From assembly GCF_030848395.1 (NCBI RefSeq), contig NZ_JAVDBT010000007.1:149746-213745 (forward strand): a DNA stretch of 64,000 nucleotides, given 5' to 3'. Position 1 is the stretch's first letter; each line of letters starts with the position of its first letter. The notes under the pieces were generated by a model, which saw only the letters and a program-made list of their open reading frames with translations, was not told where the DNA came from and made no database searches. This document shows, one piece after another, positions 38,672-46,906 of this stretch. The translations under genes and the position numbers were made by a program. This stretch comes from Pseudogemmobacter lacusdianii. Its GTDB lineage: Bacteria > Pseudomonadota > Alphaproteobacteria > Rhodobacterales > Rhodobacteraceae.

Positions 38672-39759
38672 GGCACCACCCGCAGCTTTGGTTGACCTGC
38701 CTCGGACCGAGCTTGGGTCAGCCAAGGATCGGCATCGACCCTTCCAAAATCTGCGATCACCTCAAACTGACCGGCCCGCACCTGCCCGATCAGCGCTGGC
38801 AAAGCGGTGTGATGGGTGTGCCGATCCACGCGGATCTGCGCCGCCGCTTCGGGCGTGAGCAGCGAAGAGATCGGCAGTTGCTCGGCCCCCGGACGGCCGT
38901 TGAGAAGCCGCGCCAACATCCAGACCGCCGCATAGCCCGAAGCCTCATGCGATGAACCAAAGCGCCCCTTTGTCGGCTGGCCTTGGGTGGCGCGGAAATA
39001 GGGGCCAGCGGCGATCAACCCTTCGGCGGCCTCGCCAATCGCTGGCAGTTCACATTCGGTGAGGTTGCACGACAGCACCGGGCAGCTTTGCGCGGTGAAA
39101 TGCGGGTCCAGCTGCCCCAAGGCGGCATAGGCCCTAAGGAAGGTATATTGCGTTTGGCCGATCAGATTGTTGAGGATGAAATTGGGCCGCGTGGCGCGGA
39201 TTTCCGCGATCATCCGCTCAACATCCGTTGAGCCGATCGGCAGGTAGCGTTCACCCAGAATCTCGCCCCCGGCTTCGCTGATCCGCTCACGGGCCAGCCG
39301 GTTCATCTCCCAGCCCCAGATGTAGTTCGAGCCGGTCAGATAGGCGCTTTTGCCGAAACGCTCAAAGCTCCAACGCAAAAGCGGCAGCAGATGCTGGTTT
39401 GGGCAGGCATGGGTATAGACCACATGGTCCGATGCCTCGAAGCCTTCATAGGGCACCACATACCACAGGCTGGCGCGCGCGCGTTCCAGCGTTGGGATCA
39501 CCTCTTTGCGGCTGGATGAGGTGACGCAGCCAATAACATGCCGCGCCGTGCTGCTTTGCAAAAGCTCTTCGCAAAGCGGGCCGTAAAGATCGAGATTGCC
39601 GCCGGGATCACGTTCCACCGGAGTGAAGCGGATGTCCAAAGCCGGGTCGGCATTGACCTCATCAATCGCGGTCAAAACGCCCAAGCGGCAGGCCTCGGAG
39701 ATCAGCACATAGCTGCCCGAGCGGGAGTAGAGAAGCCCAAGGTCAATCTGCCGCTTCAT
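38668..39759 (-). CDS. amiC: AmiC-like amide-sensing regulator (periplasmic-binding-protein fold)
   Basis: A 363-residue protein that follows Pseudomonas aeruginosa AmiC: IDLGLLYSRSGSYVLISEA, GCVTSSSRKEVIP (AmiC has GCYMSHTRKAVMP), VVPYEGFE (TPYEGFE) and SNYIWGWEMNR (SDYIYPRESN). It has no signal peptide, in keeping with a cytoplasmic sensor. AmiC holds AmiR inactive until a short-chain amide binds. It is the first gene of the operon, 132 bp after cysW and 13 bp behind a terminator. The related urea-binding transporter proteins would carry signal peptides. Confidence 0.87.
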   Translation of the reverse strand: MKRQIDLGLLYSRSGSYVLISEACRLGVLTAIDEVNADPALDIRFTPVERDPGGNLDLYGPLCEELLQSSTARHVIGCVTSSSRKEVIPTLERARASLWYVVPYEGFEASDHVVYTHACPNQHLLPLLRWSFERFGKSAYLTGSNYIWGWEMNRLARERISEAGGEILGERYLPIGSTDVERMIAEIRATRPNFILNNLIGQTQYTFLRAYAALGQLDPHFTAQSCPVLSCNLTECELPAIGEAAEGLIAAGPYFRATQGQPTKGRFGSSHEASGYAAVWMLARLLNGRPGAEQLPISSLLTPEAAAQIRVDRHTHHTALPALIGQVRAGQFEVIADFGRVDADPWLTQARSEAGQPKLRVVP

Positions 39760-39772
39760 AAGGCCCCAAACG

Positions 39773-39822
39773 AAAAAAGCCCCGCCCCGACAGGCGACGC
39801 TACGCTTATCGGGAATCGGGGC
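39773..39822 (-). terminator. Leader terminator immediately upstream of amiC (candidate AmiR antitermination target)
   Basis: On the minus strand: GCCCC, 4-nt bulge, CCCGA, 18-nt loop, TCGGG, 2-nt bulge, GGGGC, then TTTTTT. The U run ends 13 bp before the amiC start, so a transcript initiated upstream must pass through it. It could also be the end of the cys operon. The two AxxGxx hexaloops expected for an ANTAR target could not be assigned with confidence by eye. Confidence 0.75.
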
Positions 39823-39891
39823 CTGAATGCCGCTATATGGGGCTAGCTGACCGGATCGCTGGGCCGTTCGTCAAGAGAATTGATGGAAAGC

Positions 39892-40725
39892 CTAAGCGCG
39901 CCGGCTTTCCATGATGGTTTTGCCGATCAGAACGACCAAAGCCAGAAGCGTCAAAGTCGTGGCAGCCGCGAAAGAGCCTGCAACGTTAAGATCATGGAAC
40001 AACAGATCAATTTGCAGCGGCAGCGTGTTGGTCTGGCCCCGGATATTGCCTGAGACCACCGAAACGCCACCGAATTCACCAATCGCCCGCGCGCCGCACA
40101 AAATTGCGCCGTAAAGCAGCGCCCAGCGGATATTGGGCAGGGTCACACGGCGAAACACCTGCCAACCGCTCGCGCCCAAGGTGAGCGCGGCCTGCTCTTG
40201 CTCGGAGCCTTGCGCCTGCATCAAGGGCAGCACTTCGCGCATCACGAAGGGCGAGGTGACGAACATGGTCACCAGCACAATGCCGGGCAAAGCGAAAAGG
40301 ATCTGCACGTCATTGGCCAGAAGGTACGGCCCCAGCAGCCCCTGCCGCCCGTAAAGCAGCAGGTAGCAAATCCCTGCGATGATCGGCGAGATCGAGAAGG
40401 GAATCTCGATCAAAGTCAGCAGGGTTTTGCGGCCCGGAAAGCTGAACCGCGCAACCACCCAAGCCGCGGCAATGCCGAAAGCGATGTTCAAAGGCACCAC
40501 GATCACCGCGACCAGCATGGTGAGATAGATGGCATGCAAGGTGTCGGGCGAGAGGATGTTTTGGCTAAAGGCCTGCCAACCAGCGGCAAAGGCGCGGCTG
40601 AAGATGAAGGCCATCGGCACGACGACAAAGATCATCGACAGCGCAACCGCCGCCCCGATCAAGAGGCGCGGCACCAACCGGCTTTCCCGTGGGGCCATCG
40701 CGCCCGGAGCGGCAACAACGCTCAT
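39892..40725 (-). CDS. cysW: Sulfate/thiosulfate ABC transporter permease CysW
   Basis: A 277-residue permease with six membrane segments, the coupling loop EQEQAALTLGASGWQVFRRV, and CGARAIGEFGGVSVVSGNIRG typical of CysW. It forms the sulfate channel with CysT. Last gene of the operon; overlaps cysT by 4 bp. Confidence 0.93.
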   Translation of the reverse strand: MSVVAAPGAMAPRESRLVPRLLIGAAVALSMIFVVVPMAFIFSRAFAAGWQAFSQNILSPDTLHAIYLTMLVAVIVVPLNIAFGIAAAWVVARFSFPGRKTLLTLIEIPFSISPIIAGICYLLLYGRQGLLGPYLLANDVQILFALPGIVLVTMFVTSPFVMREVLPLMQAQGSEQEQAALTLGASGWQVFRRVTLPNIRWALLYGAILCGARAIGEFGGVSVVSGNIRGQTNTLPLQIDLLFHDLNVAGSFAAATTLTLLALVVLIGKTIMESRRA

Positions 40726-41579
40726 CCGGTTTTCCCCCGATAGCGCAGGGCACGCGCCTGCAAGATGTTCGAGATCGCAAGCAGCACCAAAGCGATGATC
40801 AGCAAGGTCAAAGCGATCACCGCCGCGCCGTTGTAATCATATTCCTCAAGCCGGATCACCGCGAGAAGCGAGGCGATCTCGGTCTTGAAGGGCAGGTTGC
40901 CCGCGATGAAGATCACCGCGCCAAACTCACCCAGCGAGCGCGCGAAAGAAAGGGTGATCCCCACCAAAAGCGCTGGGAAGATCGCCGGAAAGACCACGCG
41001 GCGGAAGATGGTGAACGGATGCGCGCCCAATGTCCGGGCGGCCTCTTCATATTGCGGATCCAGATCCTCAAGCACCGGCTGCACGGTGCGGATCACGAAG
41101 GGGATCGAGGTGAAGGCCATCGCGGCCGCCACGCCCCAGATCGTAAAGACCACCTGAATGCCCATCGGCTCAAGGATCGCGCCATACCAGCCATTCGCGG
41201 CAAAAAGCGCCGAAAGCGCAAGGCCGGCCACGGCGGTGGGCAGCGCGAAAGGAATATCAACCAAAGCGTCCAGCAGACGCCGGCCGGGAAAGTTATAGCG
41301 CACCAGCACCCAAGCCATCAGCACGCCGTAAATGGCGTTGAACACCGTGGCCATCGCCGCAGCGGTCAGCGTGAGTTGCAAAGCGGCCAAGGTGCGTGGC
41401 GCCGTGGCAATCGCCCAAAAGCGCGCCGGGCCAATCTCGGCGCCTTTCAGCACCAAAGCGATGACCGGCAAAAGCACGATGACGCCGAGATAGGTCAGCG
41501 TCACGCCCATCGTCAGGCCAAATCCGGGAAGGACCCGCTTCGACCTTTTGGCCGAAGCGGGAAGCGATGCGCTTGTCAT
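40722..41579 (-). CDS. cysT: Sulfate/thiosulfate ABC transporter permease CysT (CysU)
   Basis: A 285-residue permease: PGFGLTMGVTLTYLGVIVLL at the start, the loop YEEAARTLGAHPFTIFRRVV and FARSLGEFGAVIFIAGNLPF, which is the CysT signature. Overlaps sbp and cysW by 4 bp on either side. Confidence 0.93.
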   Translation of the reverse strand: MTSASLPASAKRSKRVLPGFGLTMGVTLTYLGVIVLLPVIALVLKGAEIGPARFWAIATAPRTLAALQLTLTAAAMATVFNAIYGVLMAWVLVRYNFPGRRLLDALVDIPFALPTAVAGLALSALFAANGWYGAILEPMGIQVVFTIWGVAAAMAFTSIPFVIRTVQPVLEDLDPQYEEAARTLGAHPFTIFRRVVFPAIFPALLVGITLSFARSLGEFGAVIFIAGNLPFKTEIASLLAVIRLEEYDYNGAAVIALTLLIIALVLLAISNILQARALRYRGKTG

Positions 41580-42568
41580 TGATTGACAAAGACCTGATCG
41601 AGGATCGCACCTTCGGCAAAATGCTCGGTGCGGATCTGATCCCAGCCGCCGAAGACATCGTCAACGTTCACGAGTTTGACTTCCGGGAAGTTGGCGGCGA
41701 ACTCAGCTTTAGCGGCCTCGTCATGCACGCGGTAGAAATGCGCGGCGAGGATTTTTTGGCCTTCGGGCGCATAGAGGAAGTCGAGGTAGGCTTTCGACAC
41801 TTCCTCGCTGCCGGCTTTCTTGGCGTTCTCAGCCACGATCGCCACCGGGAATTCCGAGTAAAGCGACAGCGACGGCGTCACGCGGACGAAGCCTTGGTCG
41901 GCATATTCTTTGGCGATGCCACCGGTTTCAGCCTCGAAGGTGATCAGCACGTCACCGATACCTTTTTCAGCAAAGGTCACGGTCGAAGCGCGACCACCTT
42001 GGTCAAAGACCGGCACATTGGCAAAGAGCGCTTTCACAAACTCTTGCGCCTTGGCTTGGTCACCCGCATTGGCGTCCAAAGCATAGGCATAGGCCGCCAG
42101 ATAGGTGTAGCGCGCATTGCCGCTGGTTTTCGGGTTCGGGAAGACGACTTGCACGCCTTCGGCCACCAGATCATCCCAATCCTCGATGCCTTTGGGGTTG
42201 TCCTTGCGGACCAAGAAGGCGGGCAGCGAGTAATAGGGCGAGGCGTTGTTGCCAAAGGCGTCACGCCAGTTCGGGTCGACCAGACCACCATCGGCCAGCA
42301 CGTCAATATCGGTGACTTGGTTGAAGGTCACCACATCCGCGCCCAGACCTTCCAAGATCGAGCGGGCCTGCTTGGACGAGCCGCCATGCGATTGGTCGAT
42401 GGTGACATCGCGGCCGGTGTCAGCCTTCCATTTCGCAGCGAACTCGGGGTTGATCGCTTCAAAAAGCTCACGCGCCACATCGTAAGAGACGTTGAGGATT
42501 TTGTCTTGCGCCAGCACCGGGCCGGCAAGGCTCAGCGCGATGGCTGCAGCAAAAATACGGGATTTCAT
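41576..42568 (-). CDS. sbp: Sulfate/thiosulfate-binding periplasmic protein
   Basis: A 330-residue binding protein with signal peptide (1-20, ending GPVLAQ), VSYDVARELFEAINPEFA, QSHGGSSKQARSILEGLGAD and VFPNPKTSGNARYTYLAAYA, the oxyanion-binding motifs of the Sbp/CysP family. The start overlaps the cysA stop. Confidence 0.94.
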   Translation of the reverse strand: MKSRIFAAAIALSLAGPVLAQDKILNVSYDVARELFEAINPEFAAKWKADTGRDVTIDQSHGGSSKQARSILEGLGADVVTFNQVTDIDVLADGGLVDPNWRDAFGNNASPYYSLPAFLVRKDNPKGIEDWDDLVAEGVQVVFPNPKTSGNARYTYLAAYAYALDANAGDQAKAQEFVKALFANVPVFDQGGRASTVTFAEKGIGDVLITFEAETGGIAKEYADQGFVRVTPSLSLYSEFPVAIVAENAKKAGSEEVSKAYLDFLYAPEGQKILAAHFYRVHDEAAKAEFAANFPEVKLVNVDDVFGGWDQIRTEHFAEGAILDQVFVNQ

Positions 42569-43668
42569 CTGGAGGACTCCTTGATGAGTGATACAGGGGC
42601 CGGAGCGGGCGCAGGCTGCGCCGGGGTTGGCGATCCGGGGAAAATATGGCCCACTTCGGGGCGGAGGGTGACGGTTTGCCCAAGGGACAAAGCCGGAGCC
42701 GCGCGGCGCGGCAATTCGGCCTCGGCCTGACAGTCAGCCGGGCCTTCCATGCGCAGCCGCAGCAAAGCGCCGGTGGTGGCAATCTCGGTCACGCGGAAGG
42801 CGCCCTCAGGGCTGGGCAAAAGCGTGATATCGGCGGGGCGCAGGAACAAGGTAGCCGGGCCATCCGCCATCGCGCGGCGCGGCAAGGCCGAAGTATCAAG
42901 GCCAGCAGCCTCGGCCCGACCGGCGCGCATCGTCACCGGGATCTCGACCGTGAGGCCAAGGAACCGGGCCACGAAAGGCGAGGCCGGGTGATCATAGATC
43001 TGATCCGCGCTGCCGATCTGCTCGATCAGCCCAGCGCCCATCACCACGACGCGATCGGCCAGTTCAAAGGCCTCTTCTTGGTCATGGGTGACGAAAATCG
43101 TGGTGGTGCCAGCCTTGTCATGCACCTCGCGCAGCCAGCGGCGCAGATCGCGGCGCACCTGTGCGTCCAAAGCGCCGAAAGGTTCATCAAGAAGCAAGAC
43201 CGCGGGATCAATCGCCAAAGCCCGACCCAAGGCGACGCGCTGACGCTGACCGCCCGAAAGCTCGGCCGGGTAGCGATCGGCCAAATGCGGGATTTGCAGG
43301 AAATGCAGGAGTTCCTCGACCTTCTTGGCGATGGTCGCAGGCGCAGGGCGATGCGCGCGGTCCATCACAGTCAAGCCAAAGGCGATGTTGTCGCGCACCT
43401 TCATATGCGGGAATAAAGCGTAGTGCTGAAAGACAAAGCCGGTGCGGCGCTCTTGTGCCTTCTTGTCCAGCCAATCCTCGCCGCCCACCACCAGACGGCC
43501 CGCATCCGGCCAATCCAGACCCGCGATGATCTTCAAAAGCGTGGTCTTGCCCGAGCCCGAGGGCCCCAGCAACGCCACCAGCTCACCCGATTTCACTTCA
43601 AGGTCGATGCCCCGAAGAACCTCGGTTTGGCCAAAGCGGCGAGTCAGATTTTGAACGGTCAGGGACAT
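42565..43668 (-). CDS. cysA: Sulfate/thiosulfate ABC transporter ATPase CysA
   Basis: A 367-residue ATPase: Walker A GPSGSGKTT (35-43), LSGGQRQRVALGRALAIDP, Walker B VLLLDEPFGALD and an extended C-terminal TOBE-like part. As first gene it gives the order cysA-sbp-cysT-cysW, whereas enterobacteria end with cysA. The upstream 235 bp hold a perfect palindrome at 43754 that may be the operator. Confidence 0.93.
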   Translation of the reverse strand: MSLTVQNLTRRFGQTEVLRGIDLEVKSGELVALLGPSGSGKTTLLKIIAGLDWPDAGRLVVGGEDWLDKKAQERRTGFVFQHYALFPHMKVRDNIAFGLTVMDRAHRPAPATIAKKVEELLHFLQIPHLADRYPAELSGGQRQRVALGRALAIDPAVLLLDEPFGALDAQVRRDLRRWLREVHDKAGTTTIFVTHDQEEAFELADRVVVMGAGLIEQIGSADQIYDHPASPFVARFLGLTVEIPVTMRAGRAEAAGLDTSALPRRAMADGPATLFLRPADITLLPSPEGAFRVTEIATTGALLRLRMEGPADCQAEAELPRRAAPALSLGQTVTLRPEVGHIFPGSPTPAQPAPAPAPVSLIKESSR

Positions 43669-43753
43669 GCGATTTCTTTCAGGCCTTAGACTGGGAACCT
43701 AATGACCTGCCCCCCGGTGGCGCAATAGAAGGGCTGGGCAAATTGCGGCGCGC

Positions 43754-43774
43754 TTGTAGAATAATAATCTACAA
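43754..43774 (-). promoter_or_regulatory. Perfect inverted repeat upstream of cysA (candidate operator)
   Basis: TTGTAGA (43754-43760), 7-nt spacer ATAATAA, TCTACAA (43768-43774), in an AT-rich patch 86 bp before the cysA start. The minus-strand copy contains TATTATTCT, which could double as a -10 element. No regulator gene is adjacent, so the binding protein is unknown. Confidence 0.6.
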
Positions 43775-43903
43775 AACTGGCTGAATTGAGAAGAGGTGCG
43801 GAAAAGGCTTCTCTTGCACCGGCAGAATCCGGCTTTCGCATTTATCGCGCACGCGTAACGGGTTGAGCTTTTCAGGCGTGAAAGAAGGGGCGCGTTGCCC
43901 GCC

Positions 43904-44533
43904 TCAAAGCCTGATTGCACCGCTTTCCAAAGCCGCAGCCAAAGCATCCACCGCCTCGGCCAGCCGCTGGTCAATGACATGCAGATATTGCGTCCAATCT
44001 TTCAGCTCATGTACCTCGGCCACACCATCCGAGATACCGCGCAGCCCGATCAGCGGCAGGCCAAAGCGCTGGCAGGCGCGCAGATGGGCAAAGGTTTCCA
44101 TATCGACCATCTCTTCCGCGATCTGGTCATAGGCCGTGCCGGTGACGATATTGGCCCCGGTAGACAGGCTGGCCGTCAGGACGCCCGGAATGCGGTGCGG
44201 AAGATCGATCCGCGCGGGCAAGTCCAAGAACGGCGTGCGCCCCTTCTCAAAACCCAAGGCCGAGGCATCCATATCGCGGTAGCCCACGGCCGAGACCTGG
44301 TAGACCTGCGCCTGTTGCAGCCCGCGCGACCCGGCCGAGCCGAGCGAGACCACCAGCCGGGGCTTTTCCGCCATCGCCGCCAAAGCTGCGGTCAGGACCA
44401 CCGCGCCTTCGACCGGGCCGATGCCTGTCATCAAAGGCGTGATGCGCGCGCGCAAGGCGGGGCCATATTCAGCCTCGGCCGCCATGACGAAAAGCACCGG
44501 CACTCCGGCAATAAGATCAAGCTGCGAGGTCAT
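43904..44533 (-). CDS. MTA/SAH-nucleosidase-like phosphorylase-fold protein
   Basis: A 209-residue protein with the nucleoside phosphorylase/nucleosidase fold: GIGPVEGAVVLTAALA, LVVSLGSAGSRGL, VDMETFAHLRACQRFGLPLIGLRGISDG. The SDG near the C-terminus supplies the catalytic Asp of MtnN-type nucleosidases, which cleave methylthioadenosine and S-adenosylhomocysteine. Its place behind a cluster with two methyltransferase genes would fit removal of S-adenosylhomocysteine. It starts 60 bp after the sulfatase gene. It is somewhat shorter than E. coli MtnN (232). Confidence 0.8.
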   Translation of the reverse strand: MTSQLDLIAGVPVLFVMAAEAEYGPALRARITPLMTGIGPVEGAVVLTAALAAMAEKPRLVVSLGSAGSRGLQQAQVYQVSAVGYRDMDASALGFEKGRTPFLDLPARIDLPHRIPGVLTASLSTGANIVTGTAYDQIAEEMVDMETFAHLRACQRFGLPLIGLRGISDGVAEVHELKDWTQYLHVIDQRLAEAVDALAAALESGAIRL

Positions 44534-44593
44534 AAAAACTCCTCTTTGCGGGGCAGGTGACAGAGCCGCGCGATTTGGGCAAGCCTGCGCAGC

Positions 44594-46906
44594 TCACTTC
44601 CGACGCTTGGCTTTAGGCGCGGGGGCGAGGCTTGCCTCAACCGCGTCCAGATCGGTGACGCCCTCTAAGATCAGCGCCGAAAGACCAAGGGTGATGGTGA
44701 CGCCCTTGGGTTCCGCTGCGATCTTTGGCGCTTGCGGCCAAGCCTCCAAGACCAACCGATCCTCGGGCCGGTAGTCAAGGATGCGGCAGATCCCGCCATA
44801 GGCGATGTGATAGCTGTTGCCGCCCGGTCCGCCGGTGATGGTGTTCTCACCGGGGCCGATGTGGAAGATATGCGCCCCATCGCCCGCCGTGACGACATTG
44901 CGCCCCGGCCCGGTGTGGATCACCGAGCTGCGATCGCCATCGGTGATCAGATCATTGCCCGGACCACCATAGATCCGGTTAAAGCCGGTGCCGCCATAGA
45001 TGACATCATCGCCCGCGCCACCATCCAGCGTGGCGCGCCCCTCGGCCCCGATCAACGTGTCATTGCCTGCCCCGCCGTAGAAGGCATGCTCATCATGGCG
45101 GCGGTTCGAGATCGCCACCAAAAGATCGTCGCCATCACCGCCCTCGAACTGCGCCCCGGCATAGACCGGGCCATACATCCGGTCGCCCTTATGGCTGCCC
45201 CTCACCCGCACCGGCACCCGCTCGGACGCCTCGAACAGGATCGCGCTTTCGGGATGCGCCACCACCTCAAAGGCGCGCGGCGTCTCGCCATCGGCCTCAT
45301 CTCGGGCGGTGACGGTGCCGATCCGCACCGTGCCAATCCCCGCAGGCACCCGCAAAACATGGCCATCCGGCCCGCCCAGATACCAAAGCACATGCTGCCC
45401 GCCGGGGGCCGGTTGCAGCCGGTCGGCAGCGGCCCCGTAAGCCCAGAAATGGCTGTCCGCCGGAGGGCCTTGCAGCACCACCGCACCATCCATAGCCATC
45501 ATGGCATTCAGCCCAGAGTCAGGCTTTTCCAACCCTGAAAGATCAAGGCCCAGCCGCGCCGCCGCAGCGACCAACTCATTGCGCAGGGCTTGGGTCTCTG
45601 CGCAACCGATTAGGTTCGTGGTCTCTCCCGGATCACGGACCAGATCGTAGACATGCTCCTCGCCGCTCGGATAGCGGAAGTAGCGCAGATGCTGCAAAGC
45701 GGGGTCCGAGGGGCGCACCGAAAGCGTGCCAAAGACCGCCGTCAGTGGCGATTGGCTGCGGTCATAGCTGCCGAAGCTTTCATCCAGCAAAGGCAGCAAG
45801 CTCTGCCCCGAGGGCCAATCGGGCCGCGCGGGAAGCCCGGCCAGATCCAAGATCGTCTTGGGGATATTGTGCAAGGACACCGGGCAATCCACCACCTGCC
45901 CGCCCGCCATCCCGGCATGCCAAAGGCCCAAAGGCACATGCGCCGCCGCATCCCATTGGCTCATCTTATGAAAGCTGTCATGGGTGCCAAGGTTGAACCC
46001 ATTGTCCGAGACCAGCATCACCGTGGTGTTCTGCCCCAAAGCCGAGGCCTGCAACGCATCCAAAAACCGCCCGATCTCATGATCGACATGGCTACAAGCG
46101 GCGAAATAGGCCCGCACCACCTGCCGCCAAGCCGCATCCCCCGCCTTCTCGGGCGTCCAGCGACCGTTGACGATATAGGCCATCTCATAGACCGCCATCC
46201 CGGGCTGGGGGCCGTGGTAGTCATCGGGATGCGCCGAGCGCGGCCAGATGATCTGATCCGGATCATACATCTGATAAAACCTGTCCGGGCAGGTCAGATT
46301 GTAATGCGGATGCTTGAAGCCCAGCTGGATCAGATTGCGGCGCTTCGGGTCGGCGCGCCCTAGAAAATCGATCGCATTTTGCGCCACGGAATGGTCATAG
46401 AAGGTGTGGTCATAGGCCCCGTCATCATTGGGGTGATTGACGCCCTCAATCCCCGGCCCGGTGTCGAGGTATTTATGTATATGCCGCCGCCGACCACGAT
46501 CATCCGCCGCCACATCCTCATGAAAAAGAACCCGGCGATAGTCTTCCGGCATCGGCTTGTAATTGGCGTCGGTCTTGCCGGTCGTGAAGCAATGAAACCC
46601 CGCCCGGCGCAGGTCATAGACCCATGAGGCTGTGGGCGGCAAAGCATCGCGCCAAAAGCGGTTGAGATCGACGAGGCCAGTGACAAAGGGTGAAAGCCCG
46701 GTGGAGACCTCGGCCCGGCAAGGCGCGCAAAGCGGGATCGTGGCATAGGCATTTGCAAAGCGCGTGCCCTGCGCCATCAGCCGGTCAATGTTGGGGGTCT
46801 GGATCGTCACCCCAAAGGCATCGCGCCAAGTGAAGATATCGATCAGATCATCGATCCAGATCAGACAGATATTGCCATTCGCAATGCTGGCGCGATCAAA
46901 GCTCAT
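44594..46906 (-). CDS. Sulfatase fused to RTX-type calcium-binding repeats
   Basis: A 770-residue fusion. Residues about 10-470 are an alkaline-phosphatase-superfamily sulfatase: metal ligands D19-D20 in IWIDDLIDI, formylglycine-type site C60-A-P-C-R64 (C-x-P-x-R kept, Ser replaced by Cys), and VMLVSDNGFNLGTHDSFHK. Residues about 600-740 hold glycine/aspartate-rich nonapeptide repeats such as GGAGNDTLIGAEG, GGAGDDVIYGG and GGPGNDLITDG, which bind calcium and usually mark type I secretion. No signal peptide is present, consistent with that route, though the very C-terminus (PKAKRRK) is basic and atypical. Last gene of the glycan cluster; overlaps the gene before by 11 bp. Confidence 0.88.
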   Translation of the reverse strand: MSFDRASIANGNICLIWIDDLIDIFTWRDAFGVTIQTPNIDRLMAQGTRFANAYATIPLCAPCRAEVSTGLSPFVTGLVDLNRFWRDALPPTASWVYDLRRAGFHCFTTGKTDANYKPMPEDYRRVLFHEDVAADDRGRRRHIHKYLDTGPGIEGVNHPNDDGAYDHTFYDHSVAQNAIDFLGRADPKRRNLIQLGFKHPHYNLTCPDRFYQMYDPDQIIWPRSAHPDDYHGPQPGMAVYEMAYIVNGRWTPEKAGDAAWRQVVRAYFAACSHVDHEIGRFLDALQASALGQNTTVMLVSDNGFNLGTHDSFHKMSQWDAAAHVPLGLWHAGMAGGQVVDCPVSLHNIPKTILDLAGLPARPDWPSGQSLLPLLDESFGSYDRSQSPLTAVFGTLSVRPSDPALQHLRYFRYPSGEEHVYDLVRDPGETTNLIGCAETQALRNELVAAAARLGLDLSGLEKPDSGLNAMMAMDGAVVLQGPPADSHFWAYGAAADRLQPAPGGQHVLWYLGGPDGHVLRVPAGIGTVRIGTVTARDEADGETPRAFEVVAHPESAILFEASERVPVRVRGSHKGDRMYGPVYAGAQFEGGDGDDLLVAISNRRHDEHAFYGGAGNDTLIGAEGRATLDGGAGDDVIYGGTGFNRIYGGPGNDLITDGDRSSVIHTGPGRNVVTAGDGAHIFHIGPGENTITGGPGGNSYHIAYGGICRILDYRPEDRLVLEAWPQAPKIAAEPKGVTITLGLSALILEGVTDLDAVEASLAPAPKAKRRK

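Noticed and set aside
39791..39808. Hexaloop stems of an ANTAR target inside the amiC leader
   Set aside because: The only small stem (GCG/CGC with loop TAGCGT) lacks the A1/G4 loop bases, so I report only the terminator.
39869..39874. TTGACG as -35 box of the amiC promoter
   Set aside because: The next -10-like sequences lie 23 or 31 bp away, outside the usual 16-18 bp spacing.
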